Made by a program: the position numbers and the translations under genes. This document shows, piece by piece, positions 44,869-56,089 of a stretch of DNA of 64,000 nt (the first letter of the stretch is position 1; every line of letters begins with the position of its first letter). A model generated the notes under the pieces. The model saw only the letters and a list, made by a program, of their open reading frames with translations. It was not told the origin of the DNA and made no database searches. The stretch covers positions 186,001 to 250,000 of the forward strand of contig JAGFBZ010002039.1 of NCBI GenBank assembly GCA_018398805.1, read 5' to 3'. The stretch is from Hirundichthys speculiger (lineage: Eukaryota; Chordata; Actinopteri; Beloniformes; Exocoetidae).

Positions 44869-45052
44869 ACACCTGGGGCCTGATTTACTAAGATCCTAAA
44901 TAAAGAGTACTAAATTGCGTGTGCACTGAAAAAGTTTGCGCGTGCTGTTGTTGTGTGTTTTGCGGGTGATCAACTAAGAATGCTCGCGCAATTGATAACG
45001 GGTGCAAACCGCAGTATTTAAATGAGGTGTTGCGTGTCTTACGGTTTGCACC

Positions 45053-45400
45053 ATGGAGAGTCTGGATGGAAAGCAGGATAGACGCAAGCGCAAAATGAAA
45101 TTTGACGAGTTGGAGTTAGAGATATTAGTGGAAGAGGCAAATAAACACATTCATGAACTAAAGCAAATAAATTTAAACATTACCAAAAGAAACGCAATAT
45201 GGGAGAAAATCTGCGATAGAATAAATGCAGTTGGTAAAACAAAAAGAACGGCAGATGAGGTTAAAAGAAGGTGGCAAGATATAAGGCGAAGACCTAAAGA
45301 AAAAGTGGCCTTTAACAAGACAGGTGGAGGGCCTGCGGAAGAGATGCCTCTAACCAGCAGGTGCAGCTCACCTTCTGGAGCCAACTGCAGAACAAGGTAG
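45053..45400 (+). CDS. Harbinger Myb/SANT-like DNA-binding ORF, copy 3
   Basis: A 115-codon open frame. It is five codons shorter than copy 1 because one 15-bp PAEEM unit is missing in frame. The domain core is intact (FDELELEILVEEANKH, IWEKICDRINAVGKTKRTAD). It ends at the same putative donor AACAAG|GTAGGC. Confidence 0.8.
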   Translation: MESLDGKQDRRKRKMKFDELELEILVEEANKHIHELKQINLNITKRNAIWEKICDRINAVGKTKRTADEVKRRWQDIRRRPKEKVAFNKTGGGPAEEMPLTSRCSSPSGANCRTR

Positions 45401-45481
45401 GCGCACAATAAGAAACACTTTTTTCTCCATGAAAACACGTGATTTATTTATTATCACAAATAAAAAAATGAATGTGCCTCC

Positions 45482-46315
45482 CAGTGTTCCACTAGAAAAA
45501 ATTGGCACCGGACAATGTGACCGGCAGGTTTTCAATTTACCGGACAAATGTTTGAAATTCCGCTCACATAGGCTATATGAATTTACTGAGGTTAAAAATA
45601 AATCATATGCAGTAGTACGATATCAATGCAAGTCATTTAATAGTGTTTTTATTAAAAAACAGGCTATTTCAAATAAAATAAGTCCCGTCAATTGACTCAC
45701 GAGCGTAACTTAAAAAAATAAATAAATAAATATGCTTGCGCTCTTCTGACTCCGCTGCGCTGTTCTGCAGAGGGAAACCTCTCTCTGCTGGCACACTGGA
45801 GACAGGGATCAGCAGGCTATCTGGGCCAGTTGAGCCCACTCGGGGTAGATTTCACTTAAATCCCCGATGAGAACTTCACAGGCCGTTGAGAAGTTCAAGC
45901 CTCCATAACCGCGGAGCGCTGTCATTACGGAGATGCGTCTCTGCGCGCACCTGTGGCATCAATGGGTGGAGCTGTGGCTGGAGCCCACTCGTCATCACAC
46001 ACTACTCATTTGTAAAAAAAAAAGTATATGTTTTTTCATAAAATCCATCCATCAGCTTCCGCTTATCCGAAGTCGGGTCGCGGGGCCAGCAGCTTCAGAG
46101 GTCCAGATCCCCCGGCCGCTTCCACCAGCTCCTCTGGGAGAATCCCGAGGCGTTTTTCATAAAATGATGTGGAAATAACCCATTTTATTACAACTGAAAT
46201 TGTGCTTGGGAGGAGTATTTTCACCGGACATTTTGACCGGAGAGATTATAAAATCCCGGACTTCCGCATATTTTACCAGACAAAGTCCAGCAATTACCAG
46301 ACAACGGAAACCCTG
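45482..46315. mobile_element. hAT element nested in Harbinger copy 3
   Basis: Same 8-bp duplication GTGCCTCC (45474-45481 and 46316-46323) and same internal sequence as 2525-3388, apart from small indels (a shorter CATC run, a missing T in the left end). The identical insertion point shows descent from one insertion. Confidence 0.88.
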
Positions 46316-46416
46316 GTGCCTCCTGTGGCAACCTTTTGCTGAATAATACTCGATTTAACATTCAAATAAAATATTTCTCCTTTTGCATGTGCTTGTGACC
46401 GGCTCCAAATCAGCCC

Positions 46417-46539
46417 TTAAGTTTCAACTATCTGGTTTTCATTCATTCCAAACAAATTTACACGAGTCCGAAAGACTCTCTCTCTGCGTATTCTTTGATT
46501 TTGGCGATGTCGCCTCCTTGCCACAATAACAGCAGCCAT
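46417..46539 (-). pseudogene. Harbinger transposase N-terminal stub, copy 3
   Basis: The same 40-codon frame as copy 2 (MAAVIVARRRHRQ to NENQIVET, then stop). The catalytic domain is absent. Confidence 0.7.
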
Positions 46540-46888
46540 CGGTGCGTAATGCTGGACAGAATAGCACCTTCCTTTCGAACGTACTAAATACAGACGCAAA
46601 CACAATCCCCGCAATTACTTTCAGGGTTGGTAAATCTCATTGCGTGTGGTAAATGGACCTATTTGCATTTTCCCCTCCCAGTATTTTGCGCTTTCTGGCG
46701 GGTACGCCCCATATTGATTATTCATCAGGGCAAAAGTGCTAAATGAACAGCGTGTGCTATTTTGCTCATTTGAGAGGCGCAGTCCTCTTTGCACGCTGTT
46801 AGTAGATCAGCTTGCACATTGGTTTGCGGGTGGTGTCAAGTTTGCACACGTTTTTACGCACGCAAACCTTTAGTAAATCAGGCCCCTG

Positions 46889-47600
46889 GTGTACTTCAGG
46901 AGCTGCCGACGTCCAGCACTCCCTTTTCATGTCCCGGTCCTGTGGTCCGAGTGCTAACACCTGTTAACAGCCATTAAAACCAGTATATCTCCACAATGGT
47001 GAATTAAGTGAGATATCTCCAGGTCAGAGGAGGAAACACCGATGAACCAAACTCCGATGAACCAAACTGTCTCTTCTGGGAAGACCGAGCTCCCTCAGTC
47101 CAGTAAGTGATGGAGCCAACCGTCCCAGAGCCCGGTTCATCATGCGGACCGGTTGTTGGTGTCACCCCTGGCGGTGCCGGGCCAACCAGGTCTTCAGACG
47201 GCCCCTGCCAGGTCAGCTGGCTCACTCCAGTGTGTAGACTGCTGGATAGGGGCAGCATGCCACCTCTGCCACGTCGGGGGCTCCAGTCCCGGCTCAGTCG
47301 ACGCTGCAGCCCGGATCCAGTGGCGGTGGTTGCCTCCTTTCCTTGTCTGCGGGTAGTTCAGGATTAACTTCCCCGAACCGGCCCCCAGCGGCACCGTCCA
47401 TGTCCGCGGCGGCACGTCTCCACCAGAAGCAAGAGGATCAGTCTGCACCCGCAGACAGCACGTCGACACCCGACCGCAAAATCACCACACCGGGCACAAA
47501 CTGGAGCGTCCAGCGTCCCAGGGATAAGTCCCCCGGAGCAGCAGCGATAGCCTCCGTGCCAGTCTTCGTCCAAATGTCGTCATACTTCTGTTTGTGTTTT
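46889..47600. repeat. GC-rich stretch, probably retroelement-derived
   Basis: It continues the sequence split by Harbinger copy 3. It is much richer in GC than its surroundings and contains overlapping ORFs on both strands with no recognised domain. A LINE body or 5' end is the likeliest explanation given the adjoining tail, but this is inference. Confidence 0.35.
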
Positions 47601-49083
47601 GCATTCTTTTCTAAATTTAAATAAGGCCATTGGAAACTTGTGATGAATATAAGAGGACTAAGTACTTTGTATTTTCAAAAGTGACTGCTTAAAAGTAATC
47701 CTGTTTGTCCTCCGTAGAGGATTTTAAATCATTTGTGAGTTAATTATTCACATTTGCCATTTTTTTCACATCCTGCATGAAGGTTAAAGTGCTTTTGCAA
47801 TACTATCCAAGATTTTCTCTTATTCTCTCTCTTTCTTGGTCACGGTCTTGTTTTCTCTTCTGTCATTACTTTCTCTAACCCCTGGGTCCCACTAGGAGTG
47901 GAAGTGTGATTATGCTCTGGGTGGGAGCGTTTAAGATGCAGAGGACTCCAGAGCGTTGCCTGTTTAGCTGGATTCATGACATTACGTGTTTACCCAAAGG
48001 TTTTGAGCTCATGCCATTCTTGCGTCTGACACCCTGCCAGTTCGAGCTACAATGTGTAAATTGACATAGTTTAGCTGTGGCTGAGTGCCAAAGCAGACCC
48101 AGTGCATATCTTTACCAGAGCAGAGCTGACAGTCGCTTTATGGATACTTCTAAACTGCACCATGACACGTCTGGGGGACTGGTCTCCAAGGGTGCACAGT
48201 GGGATCCAAGGGTTAGTAGCCTATGCCATGATGCTCAGTGTAGCTGTGTTCATCACCTAGGCATCCCTCACCATTGTTGTTGATGTGTATCTACCATCCA
48301 TTATCTATACCAGCTTATTCCCGTGCAGAGTCACAGGGATCTTTTGGACCCAATTCCAATTTTCTTTAAAGCACGCTTTTTACACAAGAGGCAATTCAAG
48401 AGGTGGTCGCACTCTTGGGTTGAGATGGGAAAAAGCATAGCGGGTATTCGGACTACCTGCTATGCTTTTTTCTAAACTCGCGAACTCTGTGGCAAGAAAT
48501 CAAGTTTGCAGAAAGGGCAAAAGACACGCCCATCGCCACACCTACAAAGTGAGTAAAGGAGTCGGCAAAATGTGTCACGGCTATAGTGAGCGGAAGATTG
48601 CATTAGCAGTTAGTGGAGGTTCCTATACACGCAATTTGAGGGTAGCGGCTAGTGGTAATGGGTAAGGGGAAGTGTATAATCGGGGCCTAAATACTCTTAA
48701 TAACACTTATACACAGATGTAAAAAGAAAAGGTTCAGCGTTACAAACCTTGAAAGTTATGGTATGAGACCATAAAAAAGACCCATGAGGGTAAAAAAAAA
48801 GTAGATTTTATTCTGAAAAATTGTATTTCACTCATGATTGTAGGATTTATCATTATGTTTATGTTATCGTTAATAGATTTCCTCAGATACTTACCTTGTT
48901 CTCTGGATTTCCTTTTTTTTTTTCTTTTTTTTTGTCTGGATTTACATTCATGGTTAATGCCATCATCTGGTAAAACCATTTAATGTATATATGCAGTTTA
49001 ATCTTGTATCAGATTTTTGTGCTAATGTAAAGGGTAGTTATGTCCTTTACCAGTCCTCTCCGACAGTCAATGCTAAGATCTTT
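47601..49083. other. Intergenic DNA
   Basis: A short SINE-like piece (48295-48345, CCATTATCTATACCAGCTTA) and a 16-base inverted pair around 48432-48475 (AAAAAGCATAGC and GCTATGCTTTTT) are the only structures seen. Confidence 0.45.
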
Positions 49084-49506
49084 ATTACCTCCGCCAAGGA
49101 GGTTTTGTTTTTGCCGGCATTTATCTGTGCTTGTTTGTTTGTCTGTGTTCAAGATAACTCAAAAATTTATGGATGGATTTTAACGAAATTATCAGGAGTT
49201 GTGGGATATGTAAAAAGGAAGAATTTATTTCATTTTGGGTGTGATCCGGAGATAATCCTGGATTCTGGATCACTTTCAAATTTTAGAAAACATTGCGGTC
49301 AACAAGGCCAAAAATTTTGTTTCCCAATATCTGCGTTAATTATTGCCCAAAACTCATGAAATTTGACTCAGAGATTGGCAATGGGAACCTCTATCAAATT
49401 TCAAAGGCTGATTTGAATCTGTTCCAGAAGGCAGATTTTATTGCAATCTGTAAATTGCTATATGGGGGAATTGTTGCGCTTGGCGGAGGGCAGTGCTTTT
49501 CTAGTT
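49084..49506 (+). mobile_element. MITE-like repeat with CCTCCGCCAAG ends, copy A
   Basis: Begins ATTACCTCCGCCAAGGAGG and ends CTTGGCGGAGGGCAG, then GCTTTTCTAGTT. The two CTCCGCCAAG ends are inverted. Copy B lies in opposite orientation at 57850-58230. Superfamily not assigned. Confidence 0.65.
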
Positions 49507-50337
49507 AACACCTTAAATCCTGATTTAAAAAGTCCTCTCTGACGAAAAAAGCAGTGAGACATTTAAAGACAAGACAATTAAAGAGACATGACAGTGAGGG
49601 TGTGGTGTGTACTGAACTGTGAAGTGTGAGGGGTGCTGTATAGCAGATTTTGTTGTAATAAAGGGCAAACTTAAAAGAGAATACATAGAAAGTAGAGAAA
49701 ACTAATAAAGAAAACTGGATGAACACCTTCTACCAAGCAATGGGCGTGTGCACATGTGCAGAATTCATGTAAACATTGTGGACTGATTGTGTTGATAAAA
49801 GGGAGGAGGTGTTGGGGGAGGAATGTAAAGCATAAATGTCTATAAGCTAGACTTATGGGTAGACCTCTAAATGCACATGTATCCATTACTTATTACTTAA
49901 GATAAACATACACACCTACATGTATACAAATACATACATATTCATCTATACCAACCATAATAAAGAACATGCCTCCATGCAAACAATTAAGTCACTTAGT
50001 CAAGTATTCTTGGTCATTTTAGTGTAGTAGGGGTACACATACTCATCTCCATATGTTTAATAACAGTAACATGAAGAATGTTCAACAAATATAAATGTAT
50101 ACACTCTCAACTGCTTATTGATATATGGCGATATATCACACACATACAAAACACACGTGTATCTTGCATGTACACACTTCATCCACACGTGCAAACACAT
50201 ACATACACATGAGTCCGCACATGTGCCTATACATACACATATAGATGCACATATGCATGCACATGTCCATGCCCATATACACTCACCCGTGCTTACACAT
50301 GCAAACACCTGGACACACCTTTACACATACAGACATA
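49507..50337 (-). repeat. G-rich dispersed repeat, inverted 3' part, and ACAT-rich tract
   Basis: 49507-49690 is the reverse complement of 11565-11740, including AGACATGACAGTGAGGGTG in inverted form. It is followed by an imperfect ACACAT/ATACAC-rich stretch to the Tc1 fragment at 50338. Confidence 0.65.
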
Positions 50338-50506
50338 CACTCACCGGCAACTTTATTAGGTACACCTTGTTGGTACTGAGTTGGACCCCCTTTTGCCTTC
50401 AGAACTGCCTTAACCCTTTGTGGCATAGATTTAACAAGGTACTGGAAACATTCCTCAGAGAGTTTGTTCCATATCGACATGATAACATCACGCAGTTGCT
50501 GCAGAT
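50338..50506 (-). pseudogene. Tc1-like transposase C-terminal fragment with its terminal repeat
   Basis: CACTCACCGGCAACTTTATT after TA is a Tc1-like end. On the minus strand the frame reads NLQQLRDVIMSIWNKLSEEC then KAVLKAKGGPTQY, the known C-terminus of a fish Tc1-type transposase. It is cut off exactly where a hAT end begins (50507). Confidence 0.88.
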
Positions 50507-52014
50507 TAGTGATGTAACAATATGGAAAATTTGATATCTTGATTATAGTGACCAAATTATCACGGTTTACGACATTATTGCAGTATTCTTAGTTGCTGTA
50601 CAAATGTACAAAAAACACATACATTAAAATAATTTCACAAAATCTTGTGATTTTCTTGTCATACTAAAACATCACAAGCTAAAATTTTATCAAAATGAAA
50701 CTTTCACATTAAAAGGGAAAACAAATGGCACAGAAAGAGGTTTTATTTTAAATTAACAAAAAAAATAACAGGAACAAAGCTTATTTGTCTGGTGCAAATT
50801 TAAATAAACATTTTAACAACCATAGTAGGTCAAAATATGCAAACAATTATAAAAACAAAAATTATAGTGCAAGTTCAAATGAAATAAACTTTGGACTTTA
50901 AGATGAACCTTTAATACGTATAAATGTGCAAATAAAGAAACAGTTGTAAGGAGCCTGTTATTGGTTAGGTATTTGTTAGAATAATAATATCTATCTCATT
51001 TTTGCTTAAACTGAGAGAAATGTGGGTGTGTTTTACTGTGCAGGGTGCAAACTGCAAAATGTTTTCTGAAACTGGTGTTCAAAGATAACGATAAGGCATA
51101 ACGTAAAACCAAACTGACAAACTGATGAACAAACTGACTGGCCAAGATGGGAAAGTAGTGTGCGACAGATAACCTTACCAGGATGACAGAAGTTGAAGAC
51201 ATCTGCTGCGAACAAGGATTTCACACAACTGTTTTAGGGTGTAGCCTAGGGTCCACCAATACTAAACACTGCTTTCTGTGTAACTGGCGTTTCTCTTTTC
51301 TGAATAAAAGGCAAAGGAGCAGCAGAGTGTGTCAGAGCGGTTTGAGAGTGTAACTCTCCTTGCAAGTAATAAGAACATAACTCTGTATCTTCTTTCCCTT
51401 GTGTGCGAATAATAATAATTTAGGTTACTGAACCTGGAAGGGCAAAAGGTTTTTGACCGCTGTGGCGCTAACTGCCGGCGTTATGGTTTTCGGATCAGTT
51501 AATGGAATAAATTAATATTTTAACATGTTTAGAAGAACATTGTTCCGGCCCTTTTTCGATCAACACGCAACGGTAACGTTTACGAAATGCGAGTTAGCGA
51601 AGCTTGTCGACCAGGTTACTCTTGGTCAAACAGTTTAGTAGCATGAAGCATTAGGCTTAGCCCCTTCAAGTTGCTTGTACAAATTACAAAAAAACGTAAA
51701 CCAGTTGTTCGTCTGCATTCTAAACAAAAAAAACAAAATATGCCCAGACCTCAGATTTTGTCCTTTTAGTGGGCTGGTAAATGTCCTGCGTGCTATCACC
51801 ACTTTCCGCCATGCTTATGTTACGATGGCTTTGTTACAAGCTACATATTCACACGAGACACAATCGGGAGTTGCTCGCAGACTTGAATGAGGCTGATATT
51901 ACATATCCCGGTAATCGGCCGCGATAATGAGATGAAGTCAAACATAAATGGTAATCGTCATCGCGTAAAATTTTACCACGCTTTACCGTAATACCGGTAA
52001 CCGTTCCATCCCTA
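50507..52014. mobile_element. hAT element, long copy
   Basis: Left end TAGTGATGTAACAATATGG and right end GGTAACCGTTCCATCCCTA match 22113-22803, with ~800 bp more in the interior. No target duplication: the left flank is a Tc1 fragment, while the right flank is the duplicated segment. No readable transposase. Confidence 0.75.
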
Positions 52015-52496
52015 ATACACACATTATTTTTTCCATGTAGGTGAAGGTATCAAGAAGGCATTACATTTATATTGCATTGGGCTGAGGTAACATGAGACGT
52101 TGTGTATGGCAGGAAGGGAGCAGGAAGTGGCCAGTAAAAGAACCTTCAGAGACTTATGTAAATCTACACCAGCGTGTTTGTGTTGTGTACTCGACAGGTA
52201 GCCCACTTAGCTTGGAATACTGCTGAGCGAGCAGCGTGCACTTCAGAATTAATGAAGGTTCTGTGGCAATGCAGAAATACAAAAAAAGCTCAAAGCACCA
52301 TTCAAACAAACTATTTTAGGACACATGTAGAGCAACAGAAAAACTGCAGACACCTCCAGTTTTGCTCTCAATCACATAAGAATTCCCTCAATAGACAAAT
52401 CCTGTAGAATTCCATAAGATTTTGGTGGTATTTTTTTATTCTATACTTGTGATTTTAAAGTTTTAATTGTATTATTTATGTGATGATAAATGGTCA
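52015..52496. repeat. Duplicated segment, copy 2
   Basis: 482 bp nearly identical to 22804-23288, again directly right of the same hAT family; a few substitutions and a 3-base deletion. Confidence 0.85.
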
Positions 52497-52749
52497 GGAG
52501 GAAAGAGGTTAAAACTGATAAACCATGTATCAAATAATGAAATAATTATGAAAGCACTGTGCAAGTATACTTGTAATGCTGATTTTGAGATGACAAAAAT
52601 CAGGTTAAAGAACATTATTATTTCGCCAACTATACATATAATGTTAGCTAGGTCTGACTTTAGTTCTGTGTAAAGTAGGCTACAAAACCTGATATTGATT
52701 CAACGTCTGTCAAGGAAAACATTGTAAAGTTACTTTGAATCTTACAGAA

Positions 52750-52905
52750 ATGAAGAGGAAAGGCAGCATATATAGTTTTTTCACACCAAAGAGACAGGCC
52801 AGAGAAATACTAAATGAACTGAACAGTGTAGATCGAGGAGATGAGGTGGAAGTAGAGAAAGAATACCAAGAAGAGGAGGAAGGATGTAACATCTCAATTA
52901 AGTGA
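52750..52905 (+). pseudogene. Possible first exon of another hAT transposase
   Basis: A 51-codon frame begins MKRKGSIYSFFTPKRQ, followed by an acidic stretch (VEVEKEYQEEEEG) and a stop. A short basic MKRKxxIxxFF start is typical of ZMYM1-like hAT transposases in fish. A hAT-like end (CTAGATCCGCCCC) lies at 53244-53255, but the matching left end was not found. Confidence 0.45.
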
Positions 52906-53179
52906 GATCACATTGTATGGTCACTTATTCCTAATATTAACTGTTTCACATGAAACCTGTTACCTCAAATACAAGACATTGATTGCAAGAGATTAAGTTT
53001 GTATGAGTTTGTAAATGGCAGCCCGTGCCCTTATGTAGTGAACGTACAGTATATCTAGTATATCTGGGATTCATGTTCTAAATTATGTATAAAGTCCTGC
53101 AAGCAGAAATACTTGAGTGTAAATTATGTTGTCTACTATTTCTCATCAAACTGCGATAACTGCCTCAGTATATACAGGC

Positions 53180-53255
53180 CTGCCATATGTTGCCACCCCT
53201 CAAAAATCCCTGCCTCCCTCTTGCCACCCCATAAATATTTTTCTAGATCCGCCCC
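53180..53255. mobile_element. hAT-like right end
   Basis: TTTTTCTAGATCCGCCCC is the reverse complement of a CAGGGGCGGATCTAG-type hAT end, slightly degraded. It may belong with the ORF at 52750-52905. Confidence 0.45.
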
Positions 53256-53599
53256 GGTTACACTTGTCGCCAGTCGCTGTCGGGCGGATTAAACCATTTT
53301 ACACCTCCAAGAGGAGGGTGCTCCAGAATGTCCAATATGTTGAGAGGACTGTGACATCAAGTTCATTCTCTCAGCTGATGTTATCAATATATGAAATAAA
53401 GCATGATACCAATTAATTGGCGGGCCCAATTCATCCGGGAAAAAAAAAGGATTTTCATGGGCCCCTCACCCTACTCGGGCCCTGGGTAGTCAGGTCCACT
53501 TTTCCCCCCACTACCACACCCATGGGCATCAAGTCCATCAACCAACTGTTAATATTTGAAAAAGTCAGCGGAAGGTCCCACAATTCAGTGCGTTTCATG

Positions 53600-53870
53600 T
53601 AATTTGCCGTGTTTTTGCATGGAAAGTCTTAATACTGTATTTTGCGGTGAAGTAACAAAATAAAATGCTGTGAAATCACAGTAATAATTAAAACAACAAA
53701 TAGTACAGTAATTTACTGTGATGGCACTGTTTTTATAGTAAACCTCTAAATTACAGTGTTAAACTGTAAATATTAAAGTTAAATCCCATAAAGTGATCTT
53801 AATGCAATTTACTGTGAAATTTTACAGTTGACTCTCTTGAAAATCCTGGTAATTATTTACAGTGTAGGGC
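53600..53870. repeat. AT-rich MITE-like repeat with TTTACTGT motifs
   Basis: Many copies of TTTACTGTGA, TTACAGT and ACAGTAA in both orientations, ending ATTATTTACAGTGTAG. This is a familiar teleost repeat type. Class uncertain. Confidence 0.45.
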
Positions 53871-53873
53871 TGT

Positions 53874-53906
53874 TTTTTAGTCCCAGTTCGTCCCTGCCCC
53901 CTGACC
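53874..53906. mobile_element. hAT right-end fragment matching 60437-60469
   Basis: GGCTGTTTTTTAGTCCCAGT then TCGTCCCTG is nearly the same as the right end of the complete element at 58647-60469. Its left end was not located. Confidence 0.6.
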
Positions 53907-54346
53907 AGGTAAGAGTAGGCAGAGGGCCAGCCAGCACAGTGGGAAACAGCGACCCGCGCTTGGTCTGGTCATAGAGGGGAAATAAATCCCCAGTTTCATG
54001 CTCCATCAGCTTGATGTGCTTCCACTTGAGCATGGCTTAGCTGCGCCATGCCCAGGTGGACGATCAACAGGTTTGGTTAAGTAGACAAAGAGTCTCCTCC
54101 TCACTGTGTGGCTGGCTCCTGCAGGAGGAACTACTGTCTGCCGGGCGGTAAGTGCTGCTCCACTATAATGTCCTCTGTAAAACATTATTTACACGAAGTC
54201 ATACGTGGTAGTTTAAGTTTTCTACTTTATGAAAAAACTGTTTAAGTAAAACCATGCTCCGGAGTGTTAAACATGGCTGAACGCCTGTGTGTCTTGCTTT
54301 GACTGCATTCGTCACAATACAAATATGCTTTTATATACCTAAACAC

Positions 54347-54726
54347 AGACATTTACAAAAATGTACTAGAGGCCTACGGTCCTCAAACCAGCTCTTTCTG
54401 GAAGTCACCAGAACCAGGACTAAACTCTGGGGTGATCGGGCCTTCTCAGTTGCTGGACCCAGACTCTTGAATAAGCTGCCCCCAGAAATGCGCACTATCA
54501 CTGACTTTGGGGTTTTTAAATCCAGACTTAAAACCTATTTATTTAGACTGGCTTTTAATACACAGTATTGATGTGAGATATTTTTAATTTAATTTTAATT
54601 ATATTGTTATGTCGATTTTAAAGTGTTTTGTTTTAATGTGGATTTTAATGGAAAGCACTTTGGTCACCTTGTGTGTTGAAAAGGGCTCTACAAATAAACA
54701 TTGATTGATTGATTGATTGATTGATG
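54347..54726 (+). pseudogene. L2-type LINE 3' end with ORF2 C-terminus
   Basis: The frame reads RTRTKLWGDRAFSVAGPRLL and FGVFKSRLKTYLFRLAFN, the C-terminal end of fish L2/CR1-type ORF2. It is followed by GGCTCTACAAATAAACATTG and tandem GATT units to 54726, the typical L2 tail. The element is 5'-truncated, as usual for LINEs. Confidence 0.85.
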
Positions 54727-55500
54727 TACATATATATTCATAATTCTATGCATGCATGCCACAGCTATATAAAAACAAGCATACACATCTAGATAAACCC
54801 TCCGATTATGATTATTAGACTATCAATGTTGGTAAAAAAAAAAAAAGATATTTTTGATCTGCGGTTAATGATAACCAGAACAAGAATGATTGTGTCAATA
54901 ATACCCATCACTACTACTGCTAAAAGTGATCAAGTTACCAAAGAAATTGTCACCACTATTACCATCACCACTTATCTTAGTCCATCTCAGATCTTCCCAC
55001 AGGCGAGAAAACGCCAGCTAACTCCCAGGACCAGGACTCCCAGGGGCAAACACCCCCGAGGCATACGTCCTCCAACAAGGAGGCCAGCATCTATATCTCT
55101 AGCCTTTTTTTTGTTGTTGTTTTTGTTGTGTTCTTTTGTCTGCATATAGTTTTTTTTTTGGTTTGTTTTTTTTTTTTTTTTTTGGGGGGGGGCAGAGGGG
55201 TTCTCCCCTTCCATTTGTATGTGTAAGGATTTCCTTGTTCTGTATTCTCTGTTATTGCACTTTTTGGTAGTTTGCCCTGACTCCAAGGCCAGCTGCACCC
55301 ACACCACCATCAAAGGATCCTGAACCCTGTGGTCAGACCCACTATAAGCTAGACAGGGACAGTAATAATATAATTTGTGACCCCTTTTGTTGGGGCCTCA
55401 GCCCTGGGGCCAATCCACAGGCCAGGCCTACCACCCCACCCCAGACCACCAGGACAAAGAAAAAAAATTCACCTCTTCTTCTTGTCTTTCAACTCAAATA
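54727..55500 (-). repeat. G-rich dispersed repeat, inverted 5'/middle part
   Basis: 54940-55090 is the reverse complement of 11360-11520 (for example GCGAGAAAACGCCAGCTAAC and CATCTCAGATCTTCCC). It starts directly after the L2 tail. A T-tract and G-run follow at 55159-55192. Confidence 0.65.
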
Positions 55501-56089
55501 TGACAACTAGATAGTTTAAACTGATCAAAATTTAACTGTCCCATTCTTATTTCCTATTTATATTTTAGTAGATATTCATGTTTATATATTAGAAATGTAT
55601 GTACCTAATGTATTAATCTAAGCATTTTTATACGACTGTAAATCACTTAAGTCAATTTTGTTGTTAGTCAGTTTATATATCAGAAGTAAAGACAACTCAG
55701 TTACGCAAGAACTCAATTATACAAGATTAAAGGATTTTTTACGGCCCCTGTGCAAATAAAACCCATAAAGAGTTTCAAGGGTTTCACAAAGATTGTGCTC
55801 TGTAAGAATTACTTCAAAACACAATCAAACATAGAGCTGTCAAAGAAATTTTGTCATCAAGTCATAGTAAAAATCCTCCTTCCAGCCCATGTGGCATGGA
55901 TTAAGTATGAAGTATACCAACAAAGAAAAGACAAATGATAAACTGGACAGGATGATTATCTCGTCACTCAGAGTGACTTCCTGTCTCCTAACAAGCAATG
56001 CACAAGGAAAGCTGGTCCTTATGCAGTGTGTGAGCCAATTTTAAAAAGGACCTTTTATCAAATGCCTCCCCCCAGTGGACATTTATAAA

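Larger units (their letters stand above)
44876..46885 (+). mobile_element. PIF/Harbinger element, copy 3 (with nested hAT)
   Basis: Termini match copies 1 and 2. CTG is duplicated (44873-44875 and 46886-46888). Removing the element restores AAGTACACCTGGTGTACTT, an almost perfect palindrome centred on the duplicated CTG. It holds an open Myb-like ORF, the nested hAT at the same internal base as copy 1, and a 40-codon transposase stub. It entered sequence adjoining a LINE-type tail. Confidence 0.91.

Noticed and set aside
47107..47624. Overlapping Pro/Ser-rich ORFs in the GC-rich stretch
   Set aside because: Open in several frames; composition effect in probable retroelement sequence.
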